Shown here one piece after another: positions 6,152-15,419 of a stretch of 54,489 nucleotides of DNA. The notes under the pieces are model-generated. The model was not told the DNA's origin and made no database searches. It saw only the letters and a list, made by a program, of their open reading frames with translations. This stretch comes from an uncultured Verrucomicrobiota bacterium (GTDB taxonomy: Bacteria; Verrucomicrobiota; Verrucomicrobiia; Limisphaerales; UBA9464), in contig CAIXUG010000011.1 of NCBI GenBank assembly GCA_903922605.1, positions 1-54,489 of the forward strand, in the 5' to 3' direction. The stretch's first letter is position 1. Each line of letters starts with the position of its first letter. A program made the translations under genes and the position numbers.

Positions 6152-8404
6152 ATGTCTGCCGCTGCCCGCCTGGGTGCCAGCCTGATCCGGTCGCCATTGG
6201 GCATTGCCTGGATGCCTCTGGGCGTGGCCCTGATGCTGATGGGGACGCTGTCCGTGGTGGTCCAGGCCCAGTTCGACTACACGGTGGATCAGGGCGGCAT
6301 CACCCTCACCGGCTACGAGGGCCCGGGCGGCGACCTCAAGATTCCGAGCTTGCTGGACGGACTTCCGGTGACCGCCATCGCGGCCGGCGCCTTTTATAAC
6401 CATGCCGGCCTGACTGCGGTGAGCATTCCCGACAGTGTCACTTCCGTGGGCATCCAGGCCTTCCTGGACTGTCCGGATCTGGTCACTGCGACATTGGGGA
6501 AGGGCGTCACCAACCTTCAGGATGCCAACTTCGGCTTCTTCGGCACGCCTTTCAATGGCTGCACCAACCTCGTCGAGTTGAAGGTGGCTCCGGAGAATCC
6601 GGCGTACACCGTCGTCGATGGCGTGCTTTTCGACAAAGGGCAGACGCGGCTGATTCTGTATCCGCCAGGCAAAGCCGCAACCTCCCACGCCATCCCCGAC
6701 AGCGTCACCAATATCGTGGGTTATGCCTATTTCGGCTGCAATCGCCTGATCGAGGTCAAATTCGGGAAAAATGTGGTGTCCCTCGGACGCTCGGCGTTTT
6801 CGGGCTGCGAGGGGCTGTCCCAGATCACCTTTGGCCCCGGGCTCAGGAGTATCGGTGATTCCGCATTCGCGAACTGCTCCTCCCTGAGCGGCGTCCTTGA
6901 CCTCGGAAACGTTTCCGAGATTGGGGAGTCAGCGTTTGGCGGTTGCACCAACCTCACCGGCGTCAACCTCCCCGGGAGCGTCACGGCGGTCGGCGCGGAT
7001 GCGTTCGAGGGCTGTGACCATCTGGAAGCGTTTGCAGTGGCACCCGGAAATCCTGCCTTTTCCGCCCGCGATGGGGTTCTCTTCGACCTGGGCCAGACCC
7101 GGCTGGTCCAATACCCGGGAGGCAAAGCGGGAGACGCCTACCTCATTCCCGGAAGCGTCAAGGAAATCGGTGAGGGCGCATTTGGGCCCGGAATTGGCCC
7201 CGTCAGCCTCATCGTTCCCGCAACTGTCACCAACCTTGCATCCGCTGCCTTCGCGTATTGTGCCAGCTTGAAAAGCATCACGCTCGCCGAGGGAGTCACC
7301 GCCATTCCGGACAGTACGTTTGTCGGGTGCTCCGGCCTGACGAACGTGGCGATGTCGTCCCAGGTCCGCTCCATCGGCATGGACGTCTTTGCAGGTTGTG
7401 ACGGCCTGACCAGCATTACCATCCCGGCTGGCGTTACGAGCATCGGGAATTCGGCGTTTGGCCCGTGTACCAATCTGGCGAAATTCGAAGTGGACGCCGC
7501 CAACGTGTCGTTCGCCGCCGTTGACGGGGTGCTCTTCGATCGGAGCCGGACGGAACTGGTCTGCTATCCGGGCGGCAAGGAAGGGACGGTCTATGCCGTA
7601 CCGGACGGGGTTACAGGCATCGGTGAGTCGGGCTTTGGCAGCGCCGCCCGGCTCGGCCATGTATTGCTGCCCGACAGCCTCCGGCTCATCGGAAGCTTTG
7701 CCTTTGCCGGTTGTGCCAGCCTGGTCAGCATCGACATTCCCCGGGCTGCCGCCATTGACTATTTTGCCTTTGTCAACTGCCCCAGTCTGACGGGCATCAA
7801 CGTGGCCATGGACAATCCTTACCACACCAGTGTGGATGGAGTGCTTTTCGACAAATTGATTACCGATCTGCTCCAATATCCGGCGGGGAAAAAGGAAACC
7901 ACCTACACCATTCCGCAGGGAGTCGGTTATCTTTGGCAGTCCGCTTTTTATGGCAGCAAGGCTCTGAACAGTGTGACGGTACCCGATACCGTGTGGAAGA
8001 TTTTGCCCGATGCCTTTGAAGGATGCACGGCGCTGACACGGGTTTATTTCGAAGGCTCCGCGCCAGTCTTTCAGGGAGCCGTCTTCTACCGAACCCCGGC
8101 AACGATCTACCATCGGCCCGATACCGGCGACTGGCCGGCGAGCATAGGCGGGCGACCAGTCGTCTCCTGGAATCCGGCGATTCTGACCGCTGACGGCCGC
8201 CTTGGCCTATCGGCGGGTCATTTCGGTTTCACGATCACCGGTGCGTCGGGTGTCCCGCTGATCGTGGAAGCGTCTGACAATCTTGCCCAGCCCAATTGGG
8301 CCCCGGTGAACACGAACATCTGCGATGCCCAGGGGCTGGCCCAATTCAGCGATCCCGCCGGGGCAGGGGGAGTGGGACGTTTCTATCGTTTCCGGCCGCA
8401 GTAG
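6152..8404 (+). CDS. Secreted BspA-type leucine-rich repeat (LRR_5) protein
   Basis: A 750-aa exported protein made largely of LRR_5/BspA-type repeats (pattern: IPDSVTxIGxxAFxxCxxLTxVxIP). Residues 1-38 form a signal peptide ending at VVVQAQ. About 16-20 repeat units follow, interrupted by four DGVLFD modules (near 6619, 7072, 7525 and 7836) with a following LxxYPxGK. The last 80 residues (LTADGRLGLSAGHFGFTITG to GRFYRFRPQ) are a verrucomicrobial C-terminal beta region. The start at 6152 gives the signal peptide at once and has GAGG about eight bases upstream; a longer frame opens at 6026. A surface-adhesion or binding role is inferred from the BspA family. An inverted decayed relative lies upstream. 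Confidence 0.85.
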   Translation: MSAAARLGASLIRSPLGIAWMPLGVALMLMGTLSVVVQAQFDYTVDQGGITLTGYEGPGGDLKIPSLLDGLPVTAIAAGAFYNHAGLTAVSIPDSVTSVGIQAFLDCPDLVTATLGKGVTNLQDANFGFFGTPFNGCTNLVELKVAPENPAYTVVDGVLFDKGQTRLILYPPGKAATSHAIPDSVTNIVGYAYFGCNRLIEVKFGKNVVSLGRSAFSGCEGLSQITFGPGLRSIGDSAFANCSSLSGVLDLGNVSEIGESAFGGCTNLTGVNLPGSVTAVGADAFEGCDHLEAFAVAPGNPAFSARDGVLFDLGQTRLVQYPGGKAGDAYLIPGSVKEIGEGAFGPGIGPVSLIVPATVTNLASAAFAYCASLKSITLAEGVTAIPDSTFVGCSGLTNVAMSSQVRSIGMDVFAGCDGLTSITIPAGVTSIGNSAFGPCTNLAKFEVDAANVSFAAVDGVLFDRSRTELVCYPGGKEGTVYAVPDGVTGIGESGFGSAARLGHVLLPDSLRLIGSFAFAGCASLVSIDIPRAAAIDYFAFVNCPSLTGINVAMDNPYHTSVDGVLFDKLITDLLQYPAGKKETTYTIPQGVGYLWQSAFYGSKALNSVTVPDTVWKILPDAFEGCTALTRVYFEGSAPVFQGAVFYRTPATIYHRPDTGDWPASIGGRPVVSWNPAILTADGRLGLSAGHFGFTITGASGVPLIVEASDNLAQPNWAPVNTNICDAQGLAQFSDPAGAGGVGRFYRFRPQ

Positions 8405-8504
8405 GCGGAACGCGCCTGCACATTCGGCTGGCGGTGCCTGTCGCCGTGGTTTTCCATGGGCAGGCCGCGCATCGCGTCCTTCAGACGGGACCAGGTGACG
8501 GCAT

Positions 8505-9581
8505 TTGTTCGTGAAGATACTCATCACTGGAGCCTGTGGTTTTGTGGGCAGCACGCTGGCGCGGCAGCTTCTGGCCGAGTGGCCGGGCGTGGAGCTGACC
8601 GGCTTTGACCACCTCGGACGCGAAGGTGCGGAACTGAATCGCGATGCCCTTCGGCAGTTGGGCGTGCGGCTTATCCATGGCGACCTGCGTTGCGCCTCGG
8701 ATCTGGCGGACTGGCCCGCAGTGGACTGGGTGATCGATGCCGCCGCCAATCCCAGCGTGCTCGCCGGTCTCACGGGCGAGGGCGGCAGCCGGCAGTTGGT
8801 CGAGCACAACCTGCTCGGAACCGTGAACGTGCTCGAATACTGCCGTCGTCAGCGCGCTGGCTTCGTGCTGCTCAGCACCAGCCGGGTCTATTCGCTGCCG
8901 CCGCTCGCCGCTCTGCCGTTGAAGAAAGTGGGGCTGGCGTACGATCTGGACACCACCCAGCCGCTGCCGACGGGAGTCTCAGCCGAGGGGGTGGCCGAGG
9001 GTTTTTCCACCGCACCGCCGGTGTCGCTCTATGGCGTGACCAAGCTCGCGTCGGAACAGCTCGCGCTGGAGTACGGTGCGACGTTCGGCTTTCCGGTCTG
9101 GATCAACCGTTGCGGCGTGCTCGCCGGCGCCGGCCAGTTTGGCCGGGCGGACCAGGGCATTTTCGCCTACTGGATCAATGCTTGGCTTCGGCAGCGTCCG
9201 CTCAAGTACATCGGATTTGACGGCACGGGAGCGCAGGCGCGGGACTGCCTGCATCCGGCGGATCTGGTGCCGTTGCTGCGGCTCCAGCTCACGGAGCCGG
9301 CCCGCGACGCAACGCGCATCCAGAATGTCGCCGGTGGCCGGGCCCAGGTGATGTCCTTGGCCCAGCTCAGTGCGTGGTGTGCGGAACGGTTTGGCCTGCG
9401 GGAAGTGGCGAGCGATCCGGTCCCGCGTCCCTTTGATGTGGCGTGGCTGGCGTTGGATGCACGTCTGGCCGCCCGGCAATGGGGCTGGCAGCCGCGCACG
9501 TCTTTGCCGACCATCCTGGAGGAGATTGCCACCCACGCGGAGGCGAATCCCCGGTGGCTGGAAATCTCAGGCGTGCGATGA
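8505..9581 (+). CDS. NAD-dependent nucleotide-sugar epimerase/dehydratase (CDP-paratose 2-epimerase-like)
   Basis: A 358-aa extended short-chain dehydrogenase. The Rossmann motif ITGACGFVGS lies near residues 6-15 and the YxxxK pair is in SLYGVTKLASEQ; the C-terminal half includes FGRADQGIFAYWINAW and RDCLHPADL, resembling CDP-paratose/tyvelose epimerases. Such enzymes make activated sugars for surface polysaccharide; the exact substrate cannot be read from sequence. The TTG at 8505 or the GTG at 8511 is the start; neither has a clear ribosome-binding site. Its TGA overlaps the ATG of the glycosyltransferase, so it heads a glycan operon. Confidence 0.75.
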   Translation: MFVKILITGACGFVGSTLARQLLAEWPGVELTGFDHLGREGAELNRDALRQLGVRLIHGDLRCASDLADWPAVDWVIDAAANPSVLAGLTGEGGSRQLVEHNLLGTVNVLEYCRRQRAGFVLLSTSRVYSLPPLAALPLKKVGLAYDLDTTQPLPTGVSAEGVAEGFSTAPPVSLYGVTKLASEQLALEYGATFGFPVWINRCGVLAGAGQFGRADQGIFAYWINAWLRQRPLKYIGFDGTGAQARDCLHPADLVPLLRLQLTEPARDATRIQNVAGGRAQVMSLAQLSAWCAERFGLREVASDPVPRPFDVAWLALDARLAARQWGWQPRTSLPTILEEIATHAEANPRWLEISGVR

Positions 9582-10348
9582 ACCCGAACGTACCCAACCC
9601 CAATGCGCGGCCCTTGCGCCGATACAGCATTATCATTCCCGCACGGGATGAGGAGGGCTGCATCGAGTCGATGGTCGAGAAGCTCCATGTCGAGCTGCGC
9701 CTTCGGGCCATCGAGCATGAGATCGTGGTGGTGGACGACGGCAGCAAGGATGCCACCTGGGCGAAGCTGACCGCGCTGAAGGAGCGCATCGCCGAGCTGA
9801 ACCCCGTGCAGAATCCGGGCCCGCACGGTTTTGGGCGGGCGATCGTGTACGGGCTGGATCACATGCATGGCGATGCGGTCGCGATCATGATGGCGGACGA
9901 GTCGGACGACACCCGCGATGCAGTGCGCTATTGGGAGGAGCTGAACAAGGGCTACGACTGCGTGTTCGGCAGCCGCTTCATCAAGGGCGGCGGCGTCATC
10001 GACTACCCGAGGATCAAGCTGCTGGTGAACCGGATGGCAAATTTCTTCATCCGGCTCATGTTCAACCACGCGCTGAATGACACGACGAACGCCTTCAAGG
10101 CCTACCGGGCCGAGGTCATTGCCGGCTGCCGGCCGCTGATCGCGCCGCATTTCAATCTCACGGTGGAGATTCCGCTGAAGGCGATTGTGCGCGGGTTCAG
10201 CTACACGATCATTCCCATCACCTGGCGCAACCGGCGGACGGGCGAGGCGAAGCTCAAGATGAAGGAGATGGGCAGCCGTTATCTGTTCATCTGTCTCTAC
10301 GTGTGGCTGGAGAAGTATTTCAGCCGGGGCGACTACCGGAAGCGCTGA
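9578..10348 (+). CDS. Family 2 glycosyltransferase (dolichyl-phosphate-sugar synthase-like)
   Basis: A 256-aa GT-A enzyme. YSIIIPARDEEGCIESMVEKL near residue 16 and VVVDDGSKDAT are the nucleotide-binding elements; MMADESDD lies where the metal-binding DxD is usually found, and FGSRFIKGG follows. There is no transmembrane tail, as in DPM1-type enzymes, which transfer a sugar to a polyprenyl phosphate. The ATG at 9578 overlaps the preceding stop by four bases, indicating translational coupling; the polytopic protein starts 10 bp after its stop. The likely role is to load a lipid carrier with a sugar used by the downstream membrane protein. Confidence 0.85.
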   Translation: MNPNVPNPNARPLRRYSIIIPARDEEGCIESMVEKLHVELRLRAIEHEIVVVDDGSKDATWAKLTALKERIAELNPVQNPGPHGFGRAIVYGLDHMHGDAVAIMMADESDDTRDAVRYWEELNKGYDCVFGSRFIKGGGVIDYPRIKLLVNRMANFFIRLMFNHALNDTTNAFKAYRAEVIAGCRPLIAPHFNLTVEIPLKAIVRGFSYTIIPITWRNRRTGEAKLKMKEMGSRYLFICLYVWLEKYFSRGDYRKR

Positions 10349-10358
10349 ACGGCGGCCC

Positions 10359-12029
10359 ATGAATTCCTCCGCCATCGCGCCCGAGACTTCCACAGCCACG
10401 CGGGACACCCCGCCTTCCCAGCGGTTCCTATGGGGCACACTGCTTGGGCTGGTGGCCGTGTTGGGCTTGCTCGGCTGGTTTCTGGTGCGCGAGTTCCCCG
10501 CGCGCTTCTATGGGCCGGACTGGCTGACCGGTGAGCACAGCAACCAGCTTTATCGCGCGCAGGTGCTCGGCTCGGGCGGCCTGCTCTATCGGGATGTCGA
10601 ATGCCAGTATGGGCCGCTGCCCCTCTACGCCTACGCGGCCTTTGCCAAGGTGTTCGGAAACACCGTCCAGACGGGCGTCGCTTTTCACCTGTGCCTGAGC
10701 CTGGTGGTCGTGGCGGCGCTGTTCCGCTGGCTCGCGCGGGCCGCCCGCAGCCGTAACGAGGCCCTGTTGCTGGCCGGCCTGCTGGGCCTGGCCTCGCTGT
10801 GTCTCACGGTCTTCTACCGCAGCCCGCTGATCCTGTCCTTCGGGGCGAACTTTGAGTATCTGAGTTTCGAGCGGCTGTGGCTGATCGGGCTGGCTTCCGG
10901 CTGGCGACCTCTGCGCGAGCGTACGGCCCGGGATGCGTTCCGGATCGGCCTGTTTCTGTTCCTCTGGCAGCTGACCAAATTCGGCGGGGCGGCGTTTGGC
11001 GTCGCCGGGTATTTCCTGACCGATGCCGTCCATCTGCTGCTGGACGGCTCGCGGAGCGACCGCCGGGCCTGGTTTCCCTTCTGGCTGCGCGCCGGCCTCG
11101 CCTGCGTGGCGGCCGAAGCCCTGCGGATCGGGCTCTTCTACGCCGTGCTGCCGCCCGACCTGGCAGTCCGCACGCTCTGGCCGCTCTGGGTGGTCAGCAC
11201 GTATCCATACGACCGGCTGGATCTTTGGCTGAGCCCCCAGCACTTTCTCGTTTTCATTGCGCCGATCTTGGTGCCGGTCGTGGTGGGCTTGCTGGCGACC
11301 GCCGTCCGGCTGCTCCCGGTGGCGCGTGGCTGGAAGGCCGACCGGATGCCGGAGGCGCTCTGGTATCCGGTAGGGGTGCTCCTGGCTTTTTACCTGTGCG
11401 GGTCGGTGAACAAAGTCGGTTATTTCGGCCGGCAGTGGCTGTTTTTCCAGTACGCGTTTGCCCTGGTTCCCGTGCTGTTGTTGTTGGCGCTGCGCCTGCC
11501 CCGGGTCGCCGGCCTCACGCTGGCGCTTGGCACTTACGCGGCCAGCGCCGGCATGTTTCTGCGCACAGCGGCGGTGAAGCCGTCACCCACGATGATCCGC
11601 GTGGACACTCCGGTGGGCTTTGTGTGGGCAGGGCGGCAGGATCCGGAAGTTCTGATCTGGCAGGCCGCCCGTGGCTGGCTCGAAGCGCGGCCGGGCTCCC
11701 AGATGATCGTGTTCAGCAACTGGCTGGGCGGCGGATGGTATGCGGCCGAGCGGAAATGGGCGCCCCTGCGAAACACACTGTTTGTCACGGGGACGCGGAC
11801 CGCCAACGATCAGGATCAGCTGCGCGAACAACTCCCCAAGACCGACCTGCTGGTCTGCTTGCTGACTGTACCGGGGACAAAGGGCCCGACGGATAATCGG
11901 CTGGCACGCCTACGTCAGGAGCTTTCCCGCGTACTGCCGACCGACCTGCTACAACGGGTGCTGGCCGAATACATGGTGGCCGAGACCGATCCCGGGCTGG
12001 AAAACTGGCTGCTGCTCCGCCGCCGCTGA
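10359..12029 (+). CDS. Polytopic membrane protein, possible lipid-linked-sugar glycosyltransferase
   Basis: A 556-aa integral membrane protein with about 10-12 hydrophobic segments. The first is at about 25-47 (FLWGTLLGLVAVLGLLGWF), followed by a periplasmic-looking loop containing RDVECQYGPLPLYAY, reminiscent of the acidic first loop of GT-C (PMT/ArnT-like) transferases. The C-terminal 150 residues are soluble and contain an FSNWLGGGW stretch. Position directly after a GT2 enzyme fits use of a polyprenyl-phosphate sugar. The GT-C assignment is inference; a polysaccharide polymerase is possible. Confidence 0.6.
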   Translation: MNSSAIAPETSTATRDTPPSQRFLWGTLLGLVAVLGLLGWFLVREFPARFYGPDWLTGEHSNQLYRAQVLGSGGLLYRDVECQYGPLPLYAYAAFAKVFGNTVQTGVAFHLCLSLVVVAALFRWLARAARSRNEALLLAGLLGLASLCLTVFYRSPLILSFGANFEYLSFERLWLIGLASGWRPLRERTARDAFRIGLFLFLWQLTKFGGAAFGVAGYFLTDAVHLLLDGSRSDRRAWFPFWLRAGLACVAAEALRIGLFYAVLPPDLAVRTLWPLWVVSTYPYDRLDLWLSPQHFLVFIAPILVPVVVGLLATAVRLLPVARGWKADRMPEALWYPVGVLLAFYLCGSVNKVGYFGRQWLFFQYAFALVPVLLLLALRLPRVAGLTLALGTYAASAGMFLRTAAVKPSPTMIRVDTPVGFVWAGRQDPEVLIWQAARGWLEARPGSQMIVFSNWLGGGWYAAERKWAPLRNTLFVTGTRTANDQDQLREQLPKTDLLVCLLTVPGTKGPTDNRLARLRQELSRVLPTDLLQRVLAEYMVAETDPGLENWLLLRRR

Positions 12030-12060
12030 AGTAGCCGGTGATTGGTGGGCCTGCAAAGCG

Positions 12061-12708
12061 TTACCGCAGTTTGGGTAAACCCGACGGATGCCAGATCGCG
12101 CGGATTCGGTTGGTTCCAACTGGCTGCAATTCCACACCTTCATTGCGAAGGGCCTCCCAAAGGTCGAGCACCCGCCGGGAAGGACTGTCAAAGACCAGAT
12201 GGTCGGAGTCGAGGGAGGGGCTGGTCCAGCGCCACACCGAGGAGGAAATCGCGGTCGTTTCGTAATTCAATGAAACAGGCTCATCAGTCCTGGACTTGGG
12301 CTGTCGGGCGAACTCGATGTCGCCCGAAGGTAACTTTGCTTTGCAGATGGATTCGATCCCTTGGGCGACCCCAATTTTCCGGAGAAATCTCCGGCAGAAG
12401 TCATCCTTGCTGTGCAGCCAGAACACCGCGGTAGGCAGGCTGGATCTGCCGGTCAGATTGGCATATTCCGAAACCGCATCCGCGATTGAGATCTTGCGTG
12501 AGAATGTCCGGGGAAGGTCCGGCAGGCGGCCCTTCCGGGAGTCGATCGGCAGGGGCCCCATGAATTCCGAACGGTTCTTGGATGAGCCTGACGTGACAAC
12601 ATGGAAAACGGTGAACGTCACCGTCATCGCGACCATGGCGAACAGGAGCGCCAGGAAAAGCCGCCGCCGGTGGCGCCGCTTGGGATTCCCCGACAATGGA
12701 TTGAACAT
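12061..12708 (-). CDS. Membrane-anchored protein of unknown function
   Basis: A protein of about 215 residues with a basic N-terminus (NPKRRHRRR), one hydrophobic segment (LFLALLFAMVAMTVTFTVFHVV) and a hydrophilic extracytoplasmic domain of about 170 residues; I do not recognise the family. The ATG at 12708 is preceded by AAGG and places the membrane anchor at the N-terminus; ATGs at 12738, 12729 and 12774 are alternatives. It is convergent with the glycan operon. Confidence 0.55.
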   Translation of the reverse strand: MFNPLSGNPKRRHRRRLFLALLFAMVAMTVTFTVFHVVTSGSSKNRSEFMGPLPIDSRKGRLPDLPRTFSRKISIADAVSEYANLTGRSSLPTAVFWLHSKDDFCRRFLRKIGVAQGIESICKAKLPSGDIEFARQPKSRTDEPVSLNYETTAISSSVWRWTSPSLDSDHLVFDSPSRRVLDLWEALRNEGVELQPVGTNRIRAIWHPSGLPKLR

Positions 12709-12805
12709 AGGACCTTGGAGATCTTCCATCTTGGGCATCGAAAGATAAACCAACGCGGACCATCCGGCGTTCAAAGAAGGGCTGTCTGCCGGCGTTTCAA
12801 ACCAT

Positions 12806-13657
12806 TCACCCCCGCTGACACCGCGGGCACCAGTAGGTACTCCGGGCGGCCTGAACCATTTGCCGGATGGGGGTGCTGCAGTTCAGGCACGGCTGGCCGG
12901 CGCGGTCGTAAACCCGCAGGCGTTCGTCGTAGAAATTGGCACCCTTTTCAGCCGCCGCGCCATAATAGAACAGGCCATCCTTGCCGCCCGCAAAATCCAA
13001 CGGGATCGTGGAGCCGCAGGTGATTGCTTCGGCGAGGACTTCGCGGACGGTTTCCCGTAGCCGCCCAATCTGGTCGGACTTCAGCCGATTGGCAGCCCGG
13101 CGCGGCGAAATGCCGGCGCGGAACAGCGCCTCGCTGGCATAAATGTTGCCGATACCGGCGACGACAGTCTGGTCGAGTAACTTCACCTTGATCGGCTGGG
13201 CGGAGCGTTTCAGCGCGGCGGCGAAAACTTTGGGCGTGAAGTCTTCCGAAAGCGGTTCCGGCCCAAGCGAAGCCAGGGCAGTGGTATCGAGATGGAAGCG
13301 GCCGAAGTAGCGCGTGTCCTCAAACACAAACCGTTCCCGTCCCAGATCCAGCGACACTGCGGTGTGCTTGGGCAGTGGAGCCTGCTTGGGCTGGAGAAAC
13401 ATCCGGCCGGTCATGCCCAGATGCCCGATCAGCGTGAACGGTTCCTTCTTTCGACCGGGTTGGAGTTCGAACAGCAGATATTTTGCCCGCCGGGAGGTTG
13501 CGCCAAAGGTGGCCCCGACGAGGCGTGCGGAAAGCTCCTCGGCCGAGCTGGGCGCCACGATTTTAGGGCGGTTGACCGACACTCCCCGCACCGTCCGGCC
13601 GCGCATGAGCGGATCAAGGTGACGAACGAGGACTTCGACTTCGGGCAGTTCCGGCAT
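12806..13657 (-). CDS. mutM: Formamidopyrimidine-DNA glycosylase
   Basis: A 283-aa Fpg/MutM base-excision enzyme that removes oxidised purines such as 8-oxoguanine and cleaves the abasic site. It begins MPELPEVEVLVRHLDP, giving the N-terminal catalytic Pro and Glu. KYLLFELQPGRKKEPFTLIG and HLGMTGRMF are typical of the core, and the C-terminus holds a four-Cys zinc finger (CLNC...CPRC) with the DNA-contacting Arg just before the second pair. Length is normal. It lies 63 bp downstream of the lipid-transport operon. Confidence 0.95.
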   Translation of the reverse strand: MPELPEVEVLVRHLDPLMRGRTVRGVSVNRPKIVAPSSAEELSARLVGATFGATSRRAKYLLFELQPGRKKEPFTLIGHLGMTGRMFLQPKQAPLPKHTAVSLDLGRERFVFEDTRYFGRFHLDTTALASLGPEPLSEDFTPKVFAAALKRSAQPIKVKLLDQTVVAGIGNIYASEALFRAGISPRRAANRLKSDQIGRLRETVREVLAEAITCGSTIPLDFAGGKDGLFYYGAAAEKGANFYDERLRVYDRAGQPCLNCSTPIRQMVQAARSTYWCPRCQRG

Positions 13658-13720
13658 GGTCGGAGGTTAGAACGCCGTCGAGGCCAGGCAAACACCCGAT
13701 GCCCCGGGATTGCCCTGTGG

Positions 13721-14425
13721 TTATGGCTTGGCTGTTGCCCGGGTTTCCGCGGATGGGGACGTGGCGATGGCGGGCAAGTCCGCCACGATCGCGTTTGCCG
13801 CTGCCGCCATGGCTTCGCTGAGTCGCCCGGCCAATTGGCCGTAGTCTTTCCCGTCCCACGCCACGGCCTCGGCAATGAATCCACCGCGCTTGGCTGCCAC
13901 CGAATTGGTCCCGACCGGTCGCACTTCCCACGTCGCTTCAAACCGAACCGAACCGCCGCCATTGGCCACGCGAACTCCCTCGCAGGACAGAACCCGGATC
14001 GCCACCTCACAATCCAGTGAGCCGTCGCCATGCGAATTGACCGCCACGCCCGCCACATTGGGGGCATGACCGAGATTCTCCTTCATCACCTGGCTGATGG
14101 CCTGGTCCAGCGGCTCGGCCCAGCGGTCGAACTCCGCGAACTGGATTTCATTCGTGCCCGTCCGTACCACCATGGATCGGCCCTGCAGATAGCGCGGCAA
14201 TTCCACGGGCTTCAAGGCGACCAGCAACCGTTTGCGACCGCTTTCTTCAACGGGCCCGGTGGCGAAGTGCGCGGCGCTGAGCACATAGAACCGGGTAGGG
14301 TCCTCCTGCGGACGCATGAAACCGCAGCCAACCAGAAGGATCGCGGCAACAGCGCCGAGCAGCAGGCCCATAAGATAGTTAGCAGAATGGCGGCCGGGCG
14401 AACCGGTCTTGGGTAAAAAGTTCAT
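13721..14425 (-). CDS. ABC-transport auxiliary lipoprotein (PqiC-like)
   Basis: A 234-aa lipoprotein. Residues 19-35 are hydrophobic and end in a lipobox LLVGC, so the mature protein would start at Cys. The following RFYVLSAA and the YLQGRSMVVRTGTNEIQFAEFDRWAEPLDQAI region match the PqiC/ABC-trans_aux (DUF330) family. In Gram-negative bacteria such lipoproteins work on the outer membrane with MCE-domain proteins in phospholipid trafficking. The ATG at 14425 starts directly before the signal peptide, four bases after the MlaD-like gene. It is the last gene of the Mla-type operon. Confidence 0.8.
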   Translation of the reverse strand: MNFLPKTGSPGRHSANYLMGLLLGAVAAILLVGCGFMRPQEDPTRFYVLSAAHFATGPVEESGRKRLLVALKPVELPRYLQGRSMVVRTGTNEIQFAEFDRWAEPLDQAISQVMKENLGHAPNVAGVAVNSHGDGSLDCEVAIRVLSCEGVRVANGGGSVRFEATWEVRPVGTNSVAAKRGGFIAEAVAWDGKDYGQLAGRLSEAMAAAANAIVADLPAIATSPSAETRATAKP

Positions 14426-14429
14426 AGGA

Positions 14430-15419
14430 TTATGGGTCTTTGTCCGGCCGCTTTTTCCCCGTGAGCAGGGCCTTGGGATTCTGTTCGAGAAAGTCCGCGA
14501 GGCGTTGCAGCGATGAGGCCGCTTCCCCCACCTCCTGCAGCGTGCGGTCCGCTTCCTCGCCCAGGCCGGTCTGCGGGCCGAGAAGCTTGTGGATGCTCTC
14601 GGCCGCGTCGTGAAACGAGCGCAAGGACTGCACGAGTTCGGTTCCGACCGGTCCGACCTGGGCATCCAGCTTGGCGATCAGGCCCTGCAGGTCGGTGGCG
14701 GTCTTGCCCAGGCTCGCAAACGCCGACTTGGTCTCGGCGGAACCGGCCAACGACCCGATGGAATCGGCCGCCGCAGTCACTTTCGCCACCAATTGCTTCA
14801 GGTCCACGGTGCTGATCTGCTGGTTCATGGTGGCCAGCAAGCCCTCGAGTTCGCGCGAAAGGGCGGCGAAATCGACCTTGTTCAGGTTGTTGGCGGTCTT
14901 GGAGAGATTCTCGACCAGCTCTGCTATGTCGGAGCGCAAGGTTGGCACGACGGGATATTTCTCCTCTGCGCCGGCCCGGTCCTTCGCGGGAAATTCCTTC
15001 GGGTCGAACAGATCCAGCTCCACAAACTGCATTCCGGTGATGCCGACGAGGGCGATCTTGGCGCGCAACCCCTCATCGATCAGCCGTTGGAGGACGGCCC
15101 GATCCCCCAGCTTGACCGGTTTTCCGGCCCGATCACGGACCGTGTCCTTATCCAGCTCGGCCGTGACCGCGACGAGCGACCGCCGGGCCTGGTCATCATA
15201 GCGGATCTGGAGGGCCGCCACCCGACCCACACGGACACCGCGAAATTTCACCGGACTGCCCACGTCCAGGCCGGACACCGATTCGTTGAAGTAAGCCTGA
15301 AAGCGCGCCGGCTTGGAGAACAGGTGGAGGGAGCGAAACGAGAGCAGCGCGACGACGACGAGCACCACGCCACCGAGGACGAAGGTGCCGACCACGACCG
15401 GGTTGAGCTTGGCTTTCAT
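14430..15419 (-). CDS. mlaD: MCE-domain lipid-transport protein (MlaD/PqiB-like)
   Basis: A 329-aa periplasmic substrate-binding subunit: one N-terminal membrane anchor (VVVGTFVLGGVVLVVVALLSF) and one MCE domain at about 38-120 containing YFNESVSGLDVGSPVKFRGV and RVGRVAALQI. A long helical, coiled-coil-like tail follows (about 165-320). Such proteins form hexameric rings that shuttle lipid between membranes. The single MCE domain resembles MlaD; the long tail recalls Pqi/Yeb-type proteins. Its ATG overlaps the TGA of the ATPase gene (15416-15419). Confidence 0.88.
   Translation of the reverse strand: MKAKLNPVVVGTFVLGGVVLVVVALLSFRSLHLFSKPARFQAYFNESVSGLDVGSPVKFRGVRVGRVAALQIRYDDQARRSLVAVTAELDKDTVRDRAGKPVKLGDRAVLQRLIDEGLRAKIALVGITGMQFVELDLFDPKEFPAKDRAGAEEKYPVVPTLRSDIAELVENLSKTANNLNKVDFAALSRELEGLLATMNQQISTVDLKQLVAKVTAAADSIGSLAGSAETKSAFASLGKTATDLQGLIAKLDAQVGPVGTELVQSLRSFHDAAESIHKLLGPQTGLGEEADRTLQEVGEAASSLQRLADFLEQNPKALLTGKKRPDKDP

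Noticed and set aside
6929-8113. Long antisense frame (394 codons) inside the BspA-like gene
   Set aside because: It mirrors the repeated, high-GC codon pattern of the sense gene; no domain is recognisable.
10428-11243. Minus-strand frame inside the polytopic membrane protein gene
   Set aside because: Gln/Pro/Arg-rich antisense translation typical of a shadow; the sense strand encodes clear membrane helices.
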